15,215 nt of DNA from Nitrososphaerota archaeon (lineage in GTDB: Archaea > Thermoproteota > Nitrososphaeria > Nitrososphaerales > Gagatemarchaeaceae): assembly GCA_005877225.1 (NCBI GenBank), contig VBPK01000070.1, forward strand, positions 1 to 15,215, given 5' to 3'. A program made the translations under genes and the position numbers. The notes beneath the pieces were generated by a model. That model saw nothing but the letters and a program-made list of their open reading frames with translations. It was not told where the DNA came from and made no database searches. Of this stretch, positions 1 through 5,233 are shown in pieces. The stretch's first letter is position 1. Every line of letters starts with the position of its first letter.

Positions 1-1
1 C

Positions 2-256
2 CCTCTCCTCTATCTTGCTGGGGAACTCGATTCTGTCAGAGTCGCGGAAGTAGTGCTCCTTGTAGGTGGCTTTGAGGAACCTGATGGTATCCCAATTCAT
101 CTAGGACAGCCCTCTAGTCTATGTAAGAGGGAGGGGTATTTGTACTACCATGTCGCACTTGAGCAGCTGCCTGAAGCGTGGGTTGATTCGTTGAAGGCGA
201 TTGAGACGAACACCCGCCTATGCTTTGTCAGACTCCACAAGAGAGAAGGACGATAG
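2..256 (+). CDS. C-terminal part of an unknown protein, cut by the left edge
   Basis: The frame is open from the first complete codon of the window to a TAG at 254-256, so the visible 84 residues are probably the tail of a longer protein. An internal GTG at 53 could also start a 67-aa product. The visible part has a hydrophobic stretch near residues 14-20 and otherwise mixed polar sequence with several aromatic residues; I recognise no motif. It lies upstream of a group of accessory-looking genes on the same strand, with about 72 nt before the next start. No function is proposed. The frame is short, so even its being coding is only moderately sure. Confidence 0.4.
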   Translation, partial: PLLYLAGELDSVRVAEVVLLVGGFEEPDGIPIHLGQPSSLCKREGYLYYHVALEQLPEAWVDSLKAIETNTRLCFVRLHKREGR

Positions 257-328
257 GAAAGAACGTCGTTTCCTGAGAGTGGCCAGCGAAGGCGCTGTGG
301 TGCTCATTAAGCCTGTTACAATACTCTC

Positions 329-760
329 ATGATTGTTGTGTCTTCGAAGTGGATGAGTCAAGTGCACTCGCTTGTCCCCCTGACCGAGCAAGAAGAGGAG
401 GTCTCGCATATCCTCCTGCAGCACGCCGTCTTCTCGATGTCGAATAGGATGCACGTGGTGGACTTTCCTTCCAGGGCAAAGGATCGTGATGGATGCTGGA
501 GGAGCACGAGTAGGAAGGGGTTGGCCCTGACCTGGGTGGAGAGGAACGGGTGTTACGTGGACGTGAAGTTCCGGAGGATCAAGGGGGAGTACCCGGACTT
601 GAAGTGCGTCGCACTGGTCCAGGTTATGCAGGCGAATCTGGCGTTGGTAAGGGAGTACGTTTCTGCGGTCATGGAGCACGGGGACGTCTTGTGCTGTTCG
701 ATGGAGGAGCTGGCGGGGGTGGTGAGGGAGTGGTGCGGAAAGGAAGGCGGCCTGAGGTAA
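329..760 (+). CDS. Hypothetical 143-aa protein, first gene of an HNH operon
   Basis: The 143-codon frame begins with ATG at 329 and ends with TAA whose last A is the first base of the next gene's ATG (TAATG), so translation of the two is probably coupled. The sequence looks soluble: a polar N-terminus, a basic middle around residues 49-63, a beta-rich stretch near residues 67-85, and an amphipathic helical C-terminal third (residues 95-137). I recognise no family. ATG at 353 (residue 9) is an alternative start, and I see no clear Shine-Dalgarno for either. Its coupling to two HNH genes suggests it belongs to the same accessory module. A competing minus-strand frame at 218-679 looks less natural. 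Confidence 0.55.
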   Translation: MIVVSSKWMSQVHSLVPLTEQEEEVSHILLQHAVFSMSNRMHVVDFPSRAKDRDGCWRSTSRKGLALTWVERNGCYVDVKFRRIKGEYPDLKCVALVQVMQANLALVREYVSAVMEHGDVLCCSMEELAGVVREWCGKEGGLR

Positions 761-1317
761 TGCCGCGGGCAGTACCTAAGGAACCCAGATACTGTCAGAG
801 GTGCGGACAGCCGTTTCAGGTCAGGTGTGGTTATCAGAAATATTGCCCGCCCTGTCAGGGACCAGCTCAACGGGAACGGGGACGGTTCTACTCGAGAATC
901 TACTACAGGTCTCATAGAGAGCAGTGCATACAGACCGCGAGGCGCTCTCAGGAGAGGAACCGCGATCGATACCTGCGCCTCAGGCGTGAATATGAAGCAC
1001 GGAAAATCAAGAGGGTGGTCCCGCTCGTCATCGGTCATTACTCTGGCGGTACTTTCAGATGCGCATGCTGTGGAGAATCGCAACGGGACTTCCTCACGAT
1101 CGACCATGTCAACGGTAACGGCTACAAGACATGCAAAGCGCTCGGGATACCGCGCGGCGGGTCTGAACTCTACAGATGGCTAGTCAGGAGGGGATTCCCG
1201 TCAGGGTACGCCGTTCTTTGCATGAACTGCAATGCGTCCAAGGGGAAACACGGCGTGTGCGCACACAAACTAAGAACGGAGGCGATGAAACACTCGGTGG
1301 AGAAGACTTCGACTTGA
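760..1317 (+). CDS. Zinc-ribbon HNH endonuclease-like protein, copy 1
   Basis: This 185-aa protein carries two cysteine modules. The N-terminal one is a zinc-ribbon-like knuckle (C12xxC15, then C23, C29xxC32). A basic, probably helical linker follows (about residues 36-85). The C-terminal half is an HNH/treble-clef domain: CxxC at 101-104, the DH pair at 115-116, CxxCN at 154-158 and a final His at 164. This layout resembles small HNH proteins common in phages and metagenomic contigs, which act as DNA nicking or double-strand endonucleases and often behave as mobile genes. The start is the ATG that overlaps the stop of the preceding gene; the longer open frame running back to 550 lies inside that gene and is not credible as protein. 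The target sequence and cellular role are unknown. Confidence 0.8.
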   Translation: MPRAVPKEPRYCQRCGQPFQVRCGYQKYCPPCQGPAQRERGRFYSRIYYRSHREQCIQTARRSQERNRDRYLRLRREYEARKIKRVVPLVIGHYSGGTFRCACCGESQRDFLTIDHVNGNGYKTCKALGIPRGGSELYRWLVRRGFPSGYAVLCMNCNASKGKHGVCAHKLRTEAMKHSVEKTST

Positions 1318-1844
1318 GGGGACGTGCACCCCCAAAGGGCGGACCCATCCCGTGTAGAAGGTGCGGCGACCCGTTCCAACGGAAATGTGGTAACCAGCAT
1401 TACTGCGAGCGATGCAGAGGGCCTGCACGCGCCGAGTATAAGCGTATGCATGATAGAATCTACTACGTTTGGAATGCGGAGAAAGTCAAGGCGAACTCAC
1501 GGAGGTCGGAACTGAGAGACCCCGAACGTTATCGTCGGTTAAAGCGTGAGTACATGGCTCGGAAGACCAAGCTCATCTCCACACAGGTAATTGGCCACTA
1601 CTCCGATTGGAAATTTGCCTGCATGTGCTGTGGCGAGTCAGAACGTGACTTCCTAAGTATCGACCACGTCGCAGGGAACGGGAACAAGATGAGTAGAGAA
1701 CTCGGGATTCCACGTGAGGGGTACCAGCTCTACAGGTGGCTGTTTAACAATGGCCTCCCGTCTGGCTTCCAAGTAGTTTGTATGAACTGCAATTTGTCGA
1801 AGGGTAAACATGGGTCGTGCGTACATGAGAGAAACCTTCGGTAG
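1314..1844 (+). CDS. Zinc-ribbon HNH endonuclease-like protein, copy 2
   Basis: This 176-aa paralog of the preceding protein has the same order of parts: a Cys knuckle (C14xxC17, C25, C31xxC34), a basic linker, then an HNH/treble-clef domain with CxxC at 103-106 (a third Cys at 105), DH at 117-118, CxxCN at 156-160 and a late His at 166. By eye the two proteins are more than half identical, highest in the HNH part. I chose TTG at 1314 because it overlaps the upstream TGA (TTGA), gives an N-terminus matching copy 1 in length, and has a GGTGG-type Shine-Dalgarno at 1296-1300. A longer open frame back to 1176 lies inside copy 1. Tandem duplication is the simplest origin; both copies keep all metal-ligand and catalytic positions. 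Confidence 0.78.
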   Translation: MRGRAPPKGGPIPCRRCGDPFQRKCGNQHYCERCRGPARAEYKRMHDRIYYVWNAEKVKANSRRSELRDPERYRRLKREYMARKTKLISTQVIGHYSDWKFACMCCGESERDFLSIDHVAGNGNKMSRELGIPREGYQLYRWLFNNGLPSGFQVVCMNCNLSKGKHGSCVHERNLR

Positions 1845-1914
1845 CGACCACTATGTTGACCGCATTGAGATAACCCAGACCGACTACGAACGATGAGCGT
1901 CAGCACATGCACCA

Positions 1915-2673
1915 CTAGAACTCGTCCTCGGAAGCGTCTGGCCATTGAGCTAACTGGGATAGACCCTGCTTGTTCAAGCGAAATTCTAAGTAAACAGGCT
2001 TTCGGCTTGAGAACTCGCAAGTTAGTGTGTCTGCAGCCTGGCCGGCGGCTCGGACAATCGAAGTCAGATAGTCCACGTTATACGTAGCCTTGCTTTCCGC
2101 CTTCACCTCCAGGTCCAACAGCTCTGCGCCTGTCTTATCCAAGGCCACCGCGGCCTTGCCCATGTCACTCTTGCCTGAAAATGCGAGAGTGCCCTTCTCT
2201 GCAGCCAAAGTCACCTGATCCGAAACGGCCGAGATGTCGTTCAGAACTCTTTCGAATATGGTCTTGGTGAGAACGGCTTTGGTATCGAACTCCAGCTTTG
2301 GCAACGGAGCGCTTCCAGCAGAAGTCTCGATCAGGTGGATCACGAACTCGCGCTTGTAGCCGTTCATGAACTTCACGCTGATCGCGTCTTCTTCAGTGGA
2401 AGAGATCTCGACGCTGTCCTTTGCGTCGCTCCTGCCCACCAGCTTGATGAAGTCCTCAACGCGCACACTGAACTTGAAGGGCTTCTCGCATTGGTAGCTT
2501 TCGAAGGCGACGCTGGGCCAAAGAAGGTCAACGAGCGCCACATGCGAGGGGTCCATTGCTCGGAAAGTCAAGCCCTCATTCGTAGCATCAAACGTAGCCT
2601 CTTCAACAAGCGTCTTGATCGCAGAGGAGACGGCTTTCCACTCTGATGCACTTGCCGACTTCGCAAGAAACAA
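1915..2673 (-). CDS. pcn: DNA polymerase sliding clamp (PCNA)
   Basis: PCNA forms a trimeric ring on DNA that tethers replicative polymerase, FEN1, ligase and other PIP-box proteins. The product shows the family pattern throughout: an N-terminal segment with the ASEWK and LVEEATF motifs, the AMDPSHVALVDL signature, the FIKLVGRS region, and a C-terminal half ending at the YLEFRL strand. From TTG 2673 it is 252 aa, close to the usual 245-250. The open frame extends to TTG 2703, but a TATA-like box at 2713-2719 would place the transcript start near 2690, after that codon. TTG 2673 also aligns with the normal MFxAK beginning, and an AAAGG-like stretch lies about 10 nt before it. The tail is short and acidic. 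The gene stands alone, with no partner overlapping it. Confidence 0.95.
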   Translation of the reverse strand: MFLAKSASASEWKAVSSAIKTLVEEATFDATNEGLTFRAMDPSHVALVDLLWPSVAFESYQCEKPFKFSVRVEDFIKLVGRSDAKDSVEISSTEEDAISVKFMNGYKREFVIHLIETSAGSAPLPKLEFDTKAVLTKTIFERVLNDISAVSDQVTLAAEKGTLAFSGKSDMGKAAVALDKTGAELLDLEVKAESKATYNVDYLTSIVRAAGQAADTLTCEFSSRKPVYLEFRLNKQGLSQLAQWPDASEDEF

Positions 2674-2712
2674 GCCCCTAATTCGCCTTTCATCGGCTAT
2701 CAATTCGAAGTA

Positions 2713-2719
2713 GTAATAA
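2713..2719 (-). promoter_or_regulatory. TATA-like box of the PCNA gene
   Basis: On the minus strand this reads TTTATTA. It lies about 43 nt before the preferred TTG start at 2673 and only about 13 nt before the alternative TTG at 2703, which favours the shorter protein. Confidence 0.5.
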
Positions 2720-2806
2720 AGATTGATTCAGGTTCGTAGCTTTCTCCGTGGCTAGCGTGGAAATGTTTTGCCGGTCAACGGCAAGGCCTCTCCGGATGCT
2801 TGGTTG

Positions 2807-2843
2807 TCAGAACGGGAATCCCGCTGTCACCATGAACATCAGT
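2807..2843 (-). pseudogene. Surviving 3' end of a second copy of the adjacent membrane-protein gene
   Basis: These 37 bases match the last 37 bases of the intact gene at 3026-3517 at 33 positions. In the reading frame they encode L-M-F-M-V-T-A-G-F-P-F-stop, against L-I-F-M-V-T-A-G-F-P-F-stop in the intact gene. The four differences are all third-codon-position changes: three are silent and one swaps Ile for Met. This pattern indicates that the lost copy was a functional, slowly diverging paralog before it was destroyed. Everything upstream of this tail has been replaced by TnpB debris, which begins within a few bases. Confidence 0.75.
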
Positions 2844-2844
2844 T

Positions 2845-3006
2845 TCAACTTCTCCCACCTGAAGGTTGGGAGATTGCGACTACCTGGACAATTGATTGCT
2901 CCATCGGCGCCACAATAGGCAGGCTGAAGGCTGCCCCGCTGCGAACATTCAAAGCGCCGACATAGTCTGGTGGTGCCGTATATCCACAGCCGATGCATCT
3001 ACCCTT
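2845..3006 (-). pseudogene. C-terminal relic of a TnpB-like transposon nuclease (relic 1)
   Basis: Read on the minus strand, this stretch keeps the end of a TnpB protein. A CxxCG half-zinc-finger (from about 2997) is followed by the GYTAPPDYVGALNVR motif, equivalent to the family's usual zinc-finger/RuvC-III segment, and then an AxxxxPIVAP-like tail. It ends at TGA 2847-2845. An in-frame TAG at 3009-3007 interrupts it, and the first CxxC, the helical domains and the RuvC I and II regions are absent. TnpB is an RNA-guided nuclease encoded by IS200/IS605 and IS607 elements. A hairpin overlaps its last codons, as expected where the omega-RNA and element end overlap the 3' end of tnpB. It is certainly inactive. 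The family call rests on a short motif but is distinctive. Confidence 0.65.
2852..2872 (-). repeat. Hairpin at the end of TnpB relic 1
   Basis: This is a 21-nt imperfect inverted repeat with a CTCCCA/TGGGAG stem, one mismatch, two further pairs and a GAA loop. It overlaps the last codons of the TnpB relic and is followed, within about 10 nt, by the membrane-gene remnant. Its position fits the subterminal hairpin at the right end of an IS200/IS605-type element, which also forms the 3' part of the omega-RNA scaffold. Confidence 0.5.
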
Positions 3007-3025
3007 CTAGAAGTTCAGTCGATCA

Positions 3026-3517
3026 TCAGAACGGGAATCCTGCCGTGACCATGAAGATCAGTGTGATGACGAGGAGCACTACTACTGTGGTGGCACCGAT
3101 GCCTCCGCGTTTGAGCGCTTTCGCGAGCTCCGGGGACGGAGGGCCGCCAGCTTGTCCACTCGCCAACATCTCCTTGGCTAGATGGTCTGCCTTTCTGAGG
3201 CTCGGGATTGAGACGAGGATGGCGTCTAAGTAGGCAATCAGACCGAATGTGAGTCCTGCGGTTATGGTCGTGCTGAAAGCGCCTGGAAAAGAAAAGAGCA
3301 GGGCGAGGCCGAAGACGATTGTGGCGGTGGAACTGCCGATGAAGAATCTGACAGCCCTAGGCCCAACCTTTGAAAGGAATTCAAGCCTAGCCGTGGGGCT
3401 CAATGACCTGAGACCAGGTGCGACTGCTGAGACGAAGAGGACCGCCCCGCCGAGCCATCCCATCGCAGAAATAATGTGAAGGTAAGCGAGTATGGTAATT
3501 ACAATCGGAGCTACCAT
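3026..3517 (-). CDS. Four-helix membrane protein (CopD/DUF2269-like topology)
   Basis: The 163-aa product has four predicted membrane segments at roughly residues 5-27, 54-76, 82-104 and 140-160, separated by a basic loop (about 38-52) and a longer polar loop (about 106-138). The first helix contains a His (LHIISAMGWLGG), reminiscent of CopD/DUF2269-type proteins in which helix histidines bind metal or heme; that comparison is tentative. ATG 3517 is supported by a TATA-like box about 31 nt upstream, giving a nearly leaderless transcript. A decayed paralog tail lies directly downstream at 2807-2843, so this gene was once one of a pair. TnpB debris flanks it on both sides. Its function is unknown. 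Confidence 0.75.
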   Translation of the reverse strand: MVAPIVITILAYLHIISAMGWLGGAVLFVSAVAPGLRSLSPTARLEFLSKVGPRAVRFFIGSSTATIVFGLALLFSFPGAFSTTITAGLTFGLIAYLDAILVSIPSLRKADHLAKEMLASGQAGGPPSPELAKALKRGGIGATTVVVLLVITLIFMVTAGFPF

Positions 3518-3543
3518 TGCCGAACGTAGCCAATGCTGAGATG

Positions 3544-3552
3544 TTATTTTAA
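3544..3552 (-). promoter_or_regulatory. TATA-like box of the four-helix membrane protein gene
   Basis: The minus-strand sequence TTAAAATAA is centred about 31 nt before the ATG at 3517, the spacing seen for most other genes in this window. Confidence 0.55.
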
Positions 3553-3715
3553 CCTAGGTCTAATTCTCGACCAACGAAAGGCCTCCGGCGCAAAGGGTCG
3601 CGAGTCTTCTCGCATCTGTGGAGAAACCACCCCCCGCGGATTCATCTTTGTCATAATGTGCTGGACAGTGCCTACGACACCGAGAAGCCAAGTGGTGCAC
3701 CCTCGCGGGACTTTT

Positions 3716-4060
3716 TCAGCCCGCGTTACCCACGAGATTGAGGGTCATCATGTCAAAGTTCTCCCTGCGTATTCGACCCGGGAGCGTTGCATCTGTGGGG
3801 CATTGAATCCGGTTCCTCTCAGCGTCCTCTCCTTTAACTGCCGAGGGTGCAAGAGAATGTTGGACCGTGACTTCAACGCGGCCTGGATAGTGCTGAAGCG
3901 GGGACTCACTCAGGTAGGGCAGGACATGCCCGAACTCAACCCTGTGGAGACTGGGCCTCTACCCGTCCCGACAACGGGACGCGCAAGCCCGGTCAGTAAA
4001 GCAGGAACTATATGCGATGGGAATCATGCCATGCCTCGGGCCGTCTCTCTGCGAGACTGA
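3716..4060 (+). pseudogene. C-terminal relic of a second, different TnpB (relic 2)
   Basis: The reading frame keeps the final third of a TnpB nuclease: an HxxxVxVLPAYST segment just before the zinc finger, a damaged first zinc pair (C-I-C instead of CxxC), an intact second pair (CRGC), and the RuvC-III motif LDRDFNAAWIVLKRGL with its catalytic Asp. The family's Pro-rich tail follows (PVETGPLPV, then RASPVSKAGTI). The open frame runs back to 3533, but I see no TnpB similarity before about 3716, and the nuclease core and RNA-binding domains are missing. It is therefore a non-functional fragment. Its tail differs from relic 1, so two separate elements are represented. Its last 37 nt overlap the convergent gene ending at 4024. 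Confidence 0.8.
3944..3981 (+). ncRNA. Relic of omega-RNA-like structure inside TnpB relic 2
   Basis: Two adjacent inverted repeats lie in the 3' coding part of the TnpB relic. The first pairs GTGGAG at 3944-3949 with CTCTAC at 3957-3962, with one G-U pair. The second pairs CGTCCCG at 3964-3970 with CGGGACG at 3975-3981, perfectly, around an ACAA loop. In tnpB elements the omega-RNA scaffold overlaps the 3' end of the gene, so these stems are probably its remains. Whether any transcript is made is unknown. Confidence 0.4.
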
Positions 4061-4410
4061 AGAGCCAAGAGAATGATCACTATCGCGACCAGGGCCTGTA
4101 CAATCTCGAGTGAAGCGATTGCTGAAGGCGCCGGCGACGCCGAGAACTGTCCGGTGTAATCAGCGAGAAAGACGGGAAAGTAGAGGAGTGCTCCCACTAT
4201 TGCAAGTACGGACGAGCGCCTCGGTCCTACAGCAAGCGAAACGAGGGAAGCTATGATCAGTGCGAGGCCAACAAAAAGCAGCCCGACTGTAGCGAGAGCC
4301 GTCGTGGTCGCATTCGTGAGTGTGCGCGTCTCGAGACCCCCATACGGGGTCAGGAAAAAGTCGATGATAAGGTAAACAACCATTACGACCGCGAAGAGCC
4401 GCTTCGCCAT
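4024..4410 (-). CDS. Small four-helix membrane protein, unknown function
   Basis: The 128-aa product is almost entirely membrane-embedded, with hydrophobic segments near residues 5-21, 36-60, 68-88 and 99-120, a short basic loop (GPRRSS) between the second and third, and an Arg-rich cytoplasmic-looking tail. I recognise no family. The ATG at 4410 has AGGA 7-10 nt upstream and a strong TATA-like box (TTTAAATA) about 37 nt upstream. Its last codons overlap the tail of TnpB relic 2 on the other strand, so the original C-terminus may have been altered when that element arrived or decayed. The protein is probably expressed on its own transcript. Confidence 0.7.
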   Translation of the reverse strand: MAKRLFAVVMVVYLIIDFFLTPYGGLETRTLTNATTTALATVGLLFVGLALIIASLVSLAVGPRRSSVLAIVGALLYFPVFLADYTGQFSASPAPSAIASLEIVQALVAIVIILLALQSRRETARGMA

Positions 4411-4443
4411 GGGTTATCCTGGATTGCGAACTTGAATCAGGCG

Positions 4444-4451
4444 TATTTAAA
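4444..4451 (-). promoter_or_regulatory. TATA box of the small membrane protein gene
   Basis: The minus strand reads TTTAAATA, a near-consensus archaeal TATA box, centred about 37 nt before the ATG at 4410. Confidence 0.6.
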
Positions 4452-4597
4452 CAGCGACGTAACGAGATTGAAAGCCATGCCTGTGATACACTTGACGAAG
4501 TCCGCCCCCTTCGTCCCTCTCTTCCTCTCGTTCTCCCTTCAGTGACCCAACGTTAAAAACCAGAGAAAAAGCAACTTCCTCTCCAGAGTGAAGAGAG

Positions 4598-4669
4598 TTG
4601 AAGTTTCCAAAGGAAATGCGGACGGGTGCGATTTTCTTGGAAAGGTTGCGTAATCTGCGGAATGGCTAA
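4598..4669 (+). pseudogene. Mini-ORF starting with a copy of the L44e N-terminus
   Basis: A TTG at 4598 opens a 23-codon frame whose first nine residues, with TTG read as Met, are M-K-F-P-K-E-M-R-T, identical to the beginning of the real L44e at 4718. After that the sequence is unrelated and stops at TAA 4667-4669. A TATA-like run (GTTAAAAA, 4552-4559) lies about 42 nt upstream, close to the spacing before the real gene. It may be a duplicated fragment of the L44e start, the original start left behind by an insertion, or a small leader ORF with a regulatory role. It lies in the 307-nt gap between 4411 and 4717, which otherwise holds only promoters and a possible leader peptide. Confidence 0.45.
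4599..4624 (+). repeat. 26-bp direct repeat, upstream copy
   Basis: It matches 4719-4744 at 25 of 26 positions. The repeat contains the palindrome TTTCC-AAA-GGAAA (here 4604-4616). The two copies are exactly 120 bp apart, start to start. It covers the beginning of the truncated L44e-like mini-ORF. Confidence 0.85.
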
Positions 4670-4674
4670 CCATG

Positions 4675-4682
4675 CTTTTAAG
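4675..4682 (+). promoter_or_regulatory. TATA-like box of the L44e operon
   Basis: CTTTTAAG lies about 40 nt before the L44e ATG, predicting a transcript start near 4704 and a leader of about 14 nt. The run is immediately followed by GGAGGTGA (4682-4689), which looks like a Shine-Dalgarno and would be active only if transcription began further upstream. Confidence 0.45.
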
Positions 4683-4691
4683 GAGGTGAAC

Positions 4692-4721
4692 GTGACGCCG
4701 AAATCCATCGACGAAAAATGA
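4692..4721 (+). CDS. Possible 9-codon leader peptide overlapping the L44e start
   Basis: A GTG at 4692 sits 5 nt after a full-strength GGAGG (4682-4686) and opens a 9-codon frame (M-T-P-K-S-I-D-E-K). Its TGA stop at 4719-4721 overlaps the L44e ATG at 4718-4720. L44e itself has no Shine-Dalgarno immediately before its ATG, so ribosomes ending this leader could restart on L44e. It is real only if a transcript starts upstream of 4682, for example from the box near 4552-4559. Confidence 0.3.
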   Translation: MTPKSIDEK

Positions 4722-4996
4722 AGTTTCCAAAGGAAATGAGGACGTTTTGTCCATCATGCAAGCGTCACACCCTGCACTCCGTCTCTCTCTACAAGAGAGG
4801 GAAGGAGCGAGCCTCCTCTTGGGGGGCGAGGCGACAGGCTAGAAGAAAGAGGGGTTACGGCGGTCAGAAGTTCCCAGAGCTCATAAGGACAGCGAAAACG
4901 ACCAAGAAGGCCACGCTCCGTCTAAAGTGTAAGGAGTGCAACAAGGAAGTCATGAGAAAGGGAACAAGGCTGAGAAAGGCGGAGATAGCCGGGTGA
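4718..4996 (+). CDS. rpl44e: Large-subunit ribosomal protein eL42 (L44e)
   Basis: This zinc-binding ribosomal protein lies at the E-site side of the large subunit. The 92-aa product has both zinc-binding pairs (C11xxC14 and C71xxC74) and the conserved central loop GYGGQ followed by the TAKTTKK motif, where the family contacts tRNA at the E site. The length is normal. The ATG at 4718 gives the canonical MKxPKxxRTxCPxC beginning. It heads an operon: its TGA overlaps the GTG start of eS27 (GTGA). A copy of its first 26 bp lies 120 bp upstream, and a possible leader ORF overlaps its start codon. Confidence 0.95.
   Translation: MKFPKEMRTFCPSCKRHTLHSVSLYKRGKERASSWGARRQARRKRGYGGQKFPELIRTAKTTKKATLRLKCKECNKEVMRKGTRLRKAEIAG
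4719..4744 (+). repeat. 26-bp direct repeat, copy inside L44e
   Basis: This copy covers codons 1-9 of L44e, differing from 4599-4624 at a single base (A for C). The internal palindrome TTTCC-AAA-GGAAA is at 4724-4736. Confidence 0.85.
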
Positions 4997-5190
4997 AGAG
5001 GAGCAGAGAGCCCATACCGAGACCGAGAAGCAGCTTCCTCCAGGTAAAGTGCCCCGATTGCGGGGAGGAGCGAGTCGTATTCTCCGCCTCCACGAAGAAT
5101 GTGGGCTGCAGGGCGTGCGGGAGGAAGCTCGTGGAGAGCCTGGGCGGGAAGGCGAGAATCCTAGGCACCGTCGTGAAGAAGCTCGACTAG
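4993..5190 (+). CDS. rps27e: Small-subunit ribosomal protein eS27
   Basis: The 65-aa product is a C4 zinc-ribbon ribosomal protein with C20xxC23 and C39xxC42, the family motif VKCPDC, and the ASTKNVGCRACG segment. The GTG at 4993 overlaps the L44e stop (GTGA), giving the length expected for archaeal eS27 and the usual basic N-terminus. The open frame upstream of this GTG lies within L44e and is not part of the protein. Translation is probably coupled to L44e. About 43 nt separate it from aIF2-alpha. Confidence 0.95.
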   Translation: MKRSREPIPRPRSSFLQVKCPDCGEERVVFSASTKNVGCRACGRKLVESLGGKARILGTVVKKLD

Positions 5191-5201
5191 CCGCAGAAAC
5201 G

Positions 5202-5209
5202 TCTATTAG
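5202..5209 (+). promoter_or_regulatory. Possible internal TATA-like box before aIF2-alpha
   Basis: TCTATTAG is centred about 28 nt before the ATG at 5234, so the factor could have its own near-leaderless transcript in addition to operon read-through. The match is weak. Confidence 0.3.
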
Positions 5210-5233
5210 TGAACTAAAGCGCTTGGATTCTGA

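Noticed and set aside
218..1107. Minus-strand open frames opposite the HNH operon (218-679, 553-1107)
   Set aside because: They are low-complexity antisense shadows; the plus-strand genes have coupled starts and, for the HNH genes, clear motifs.
1915..2703. Longer PCNA from TTG 2703
   Set aside because: The codon lies only about 13 nt from the TATA-like box, upstream of the expected transcript start, and adds ten residues absent from the family.
2768..2784. Perfect 6-bp inverted repeat (TTGCCG...CGGCAA) as a terminator
   Set aside because: No T-run follows on either strand and it is small enough to be chance.
2807..2998. 63-aa minus-strand ORF as a real protein
   Set aside because: It joins out-of-frame TnpB debris to the tail of a lost membrane gene; it is a fusion of two remnants.
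3533..3715. N-terminal part of the open frame leading into TnpB relic 2
   Set aside because: I see no similarity to TnpB here, and it overlaps the promoter of the divergent membrane gene.
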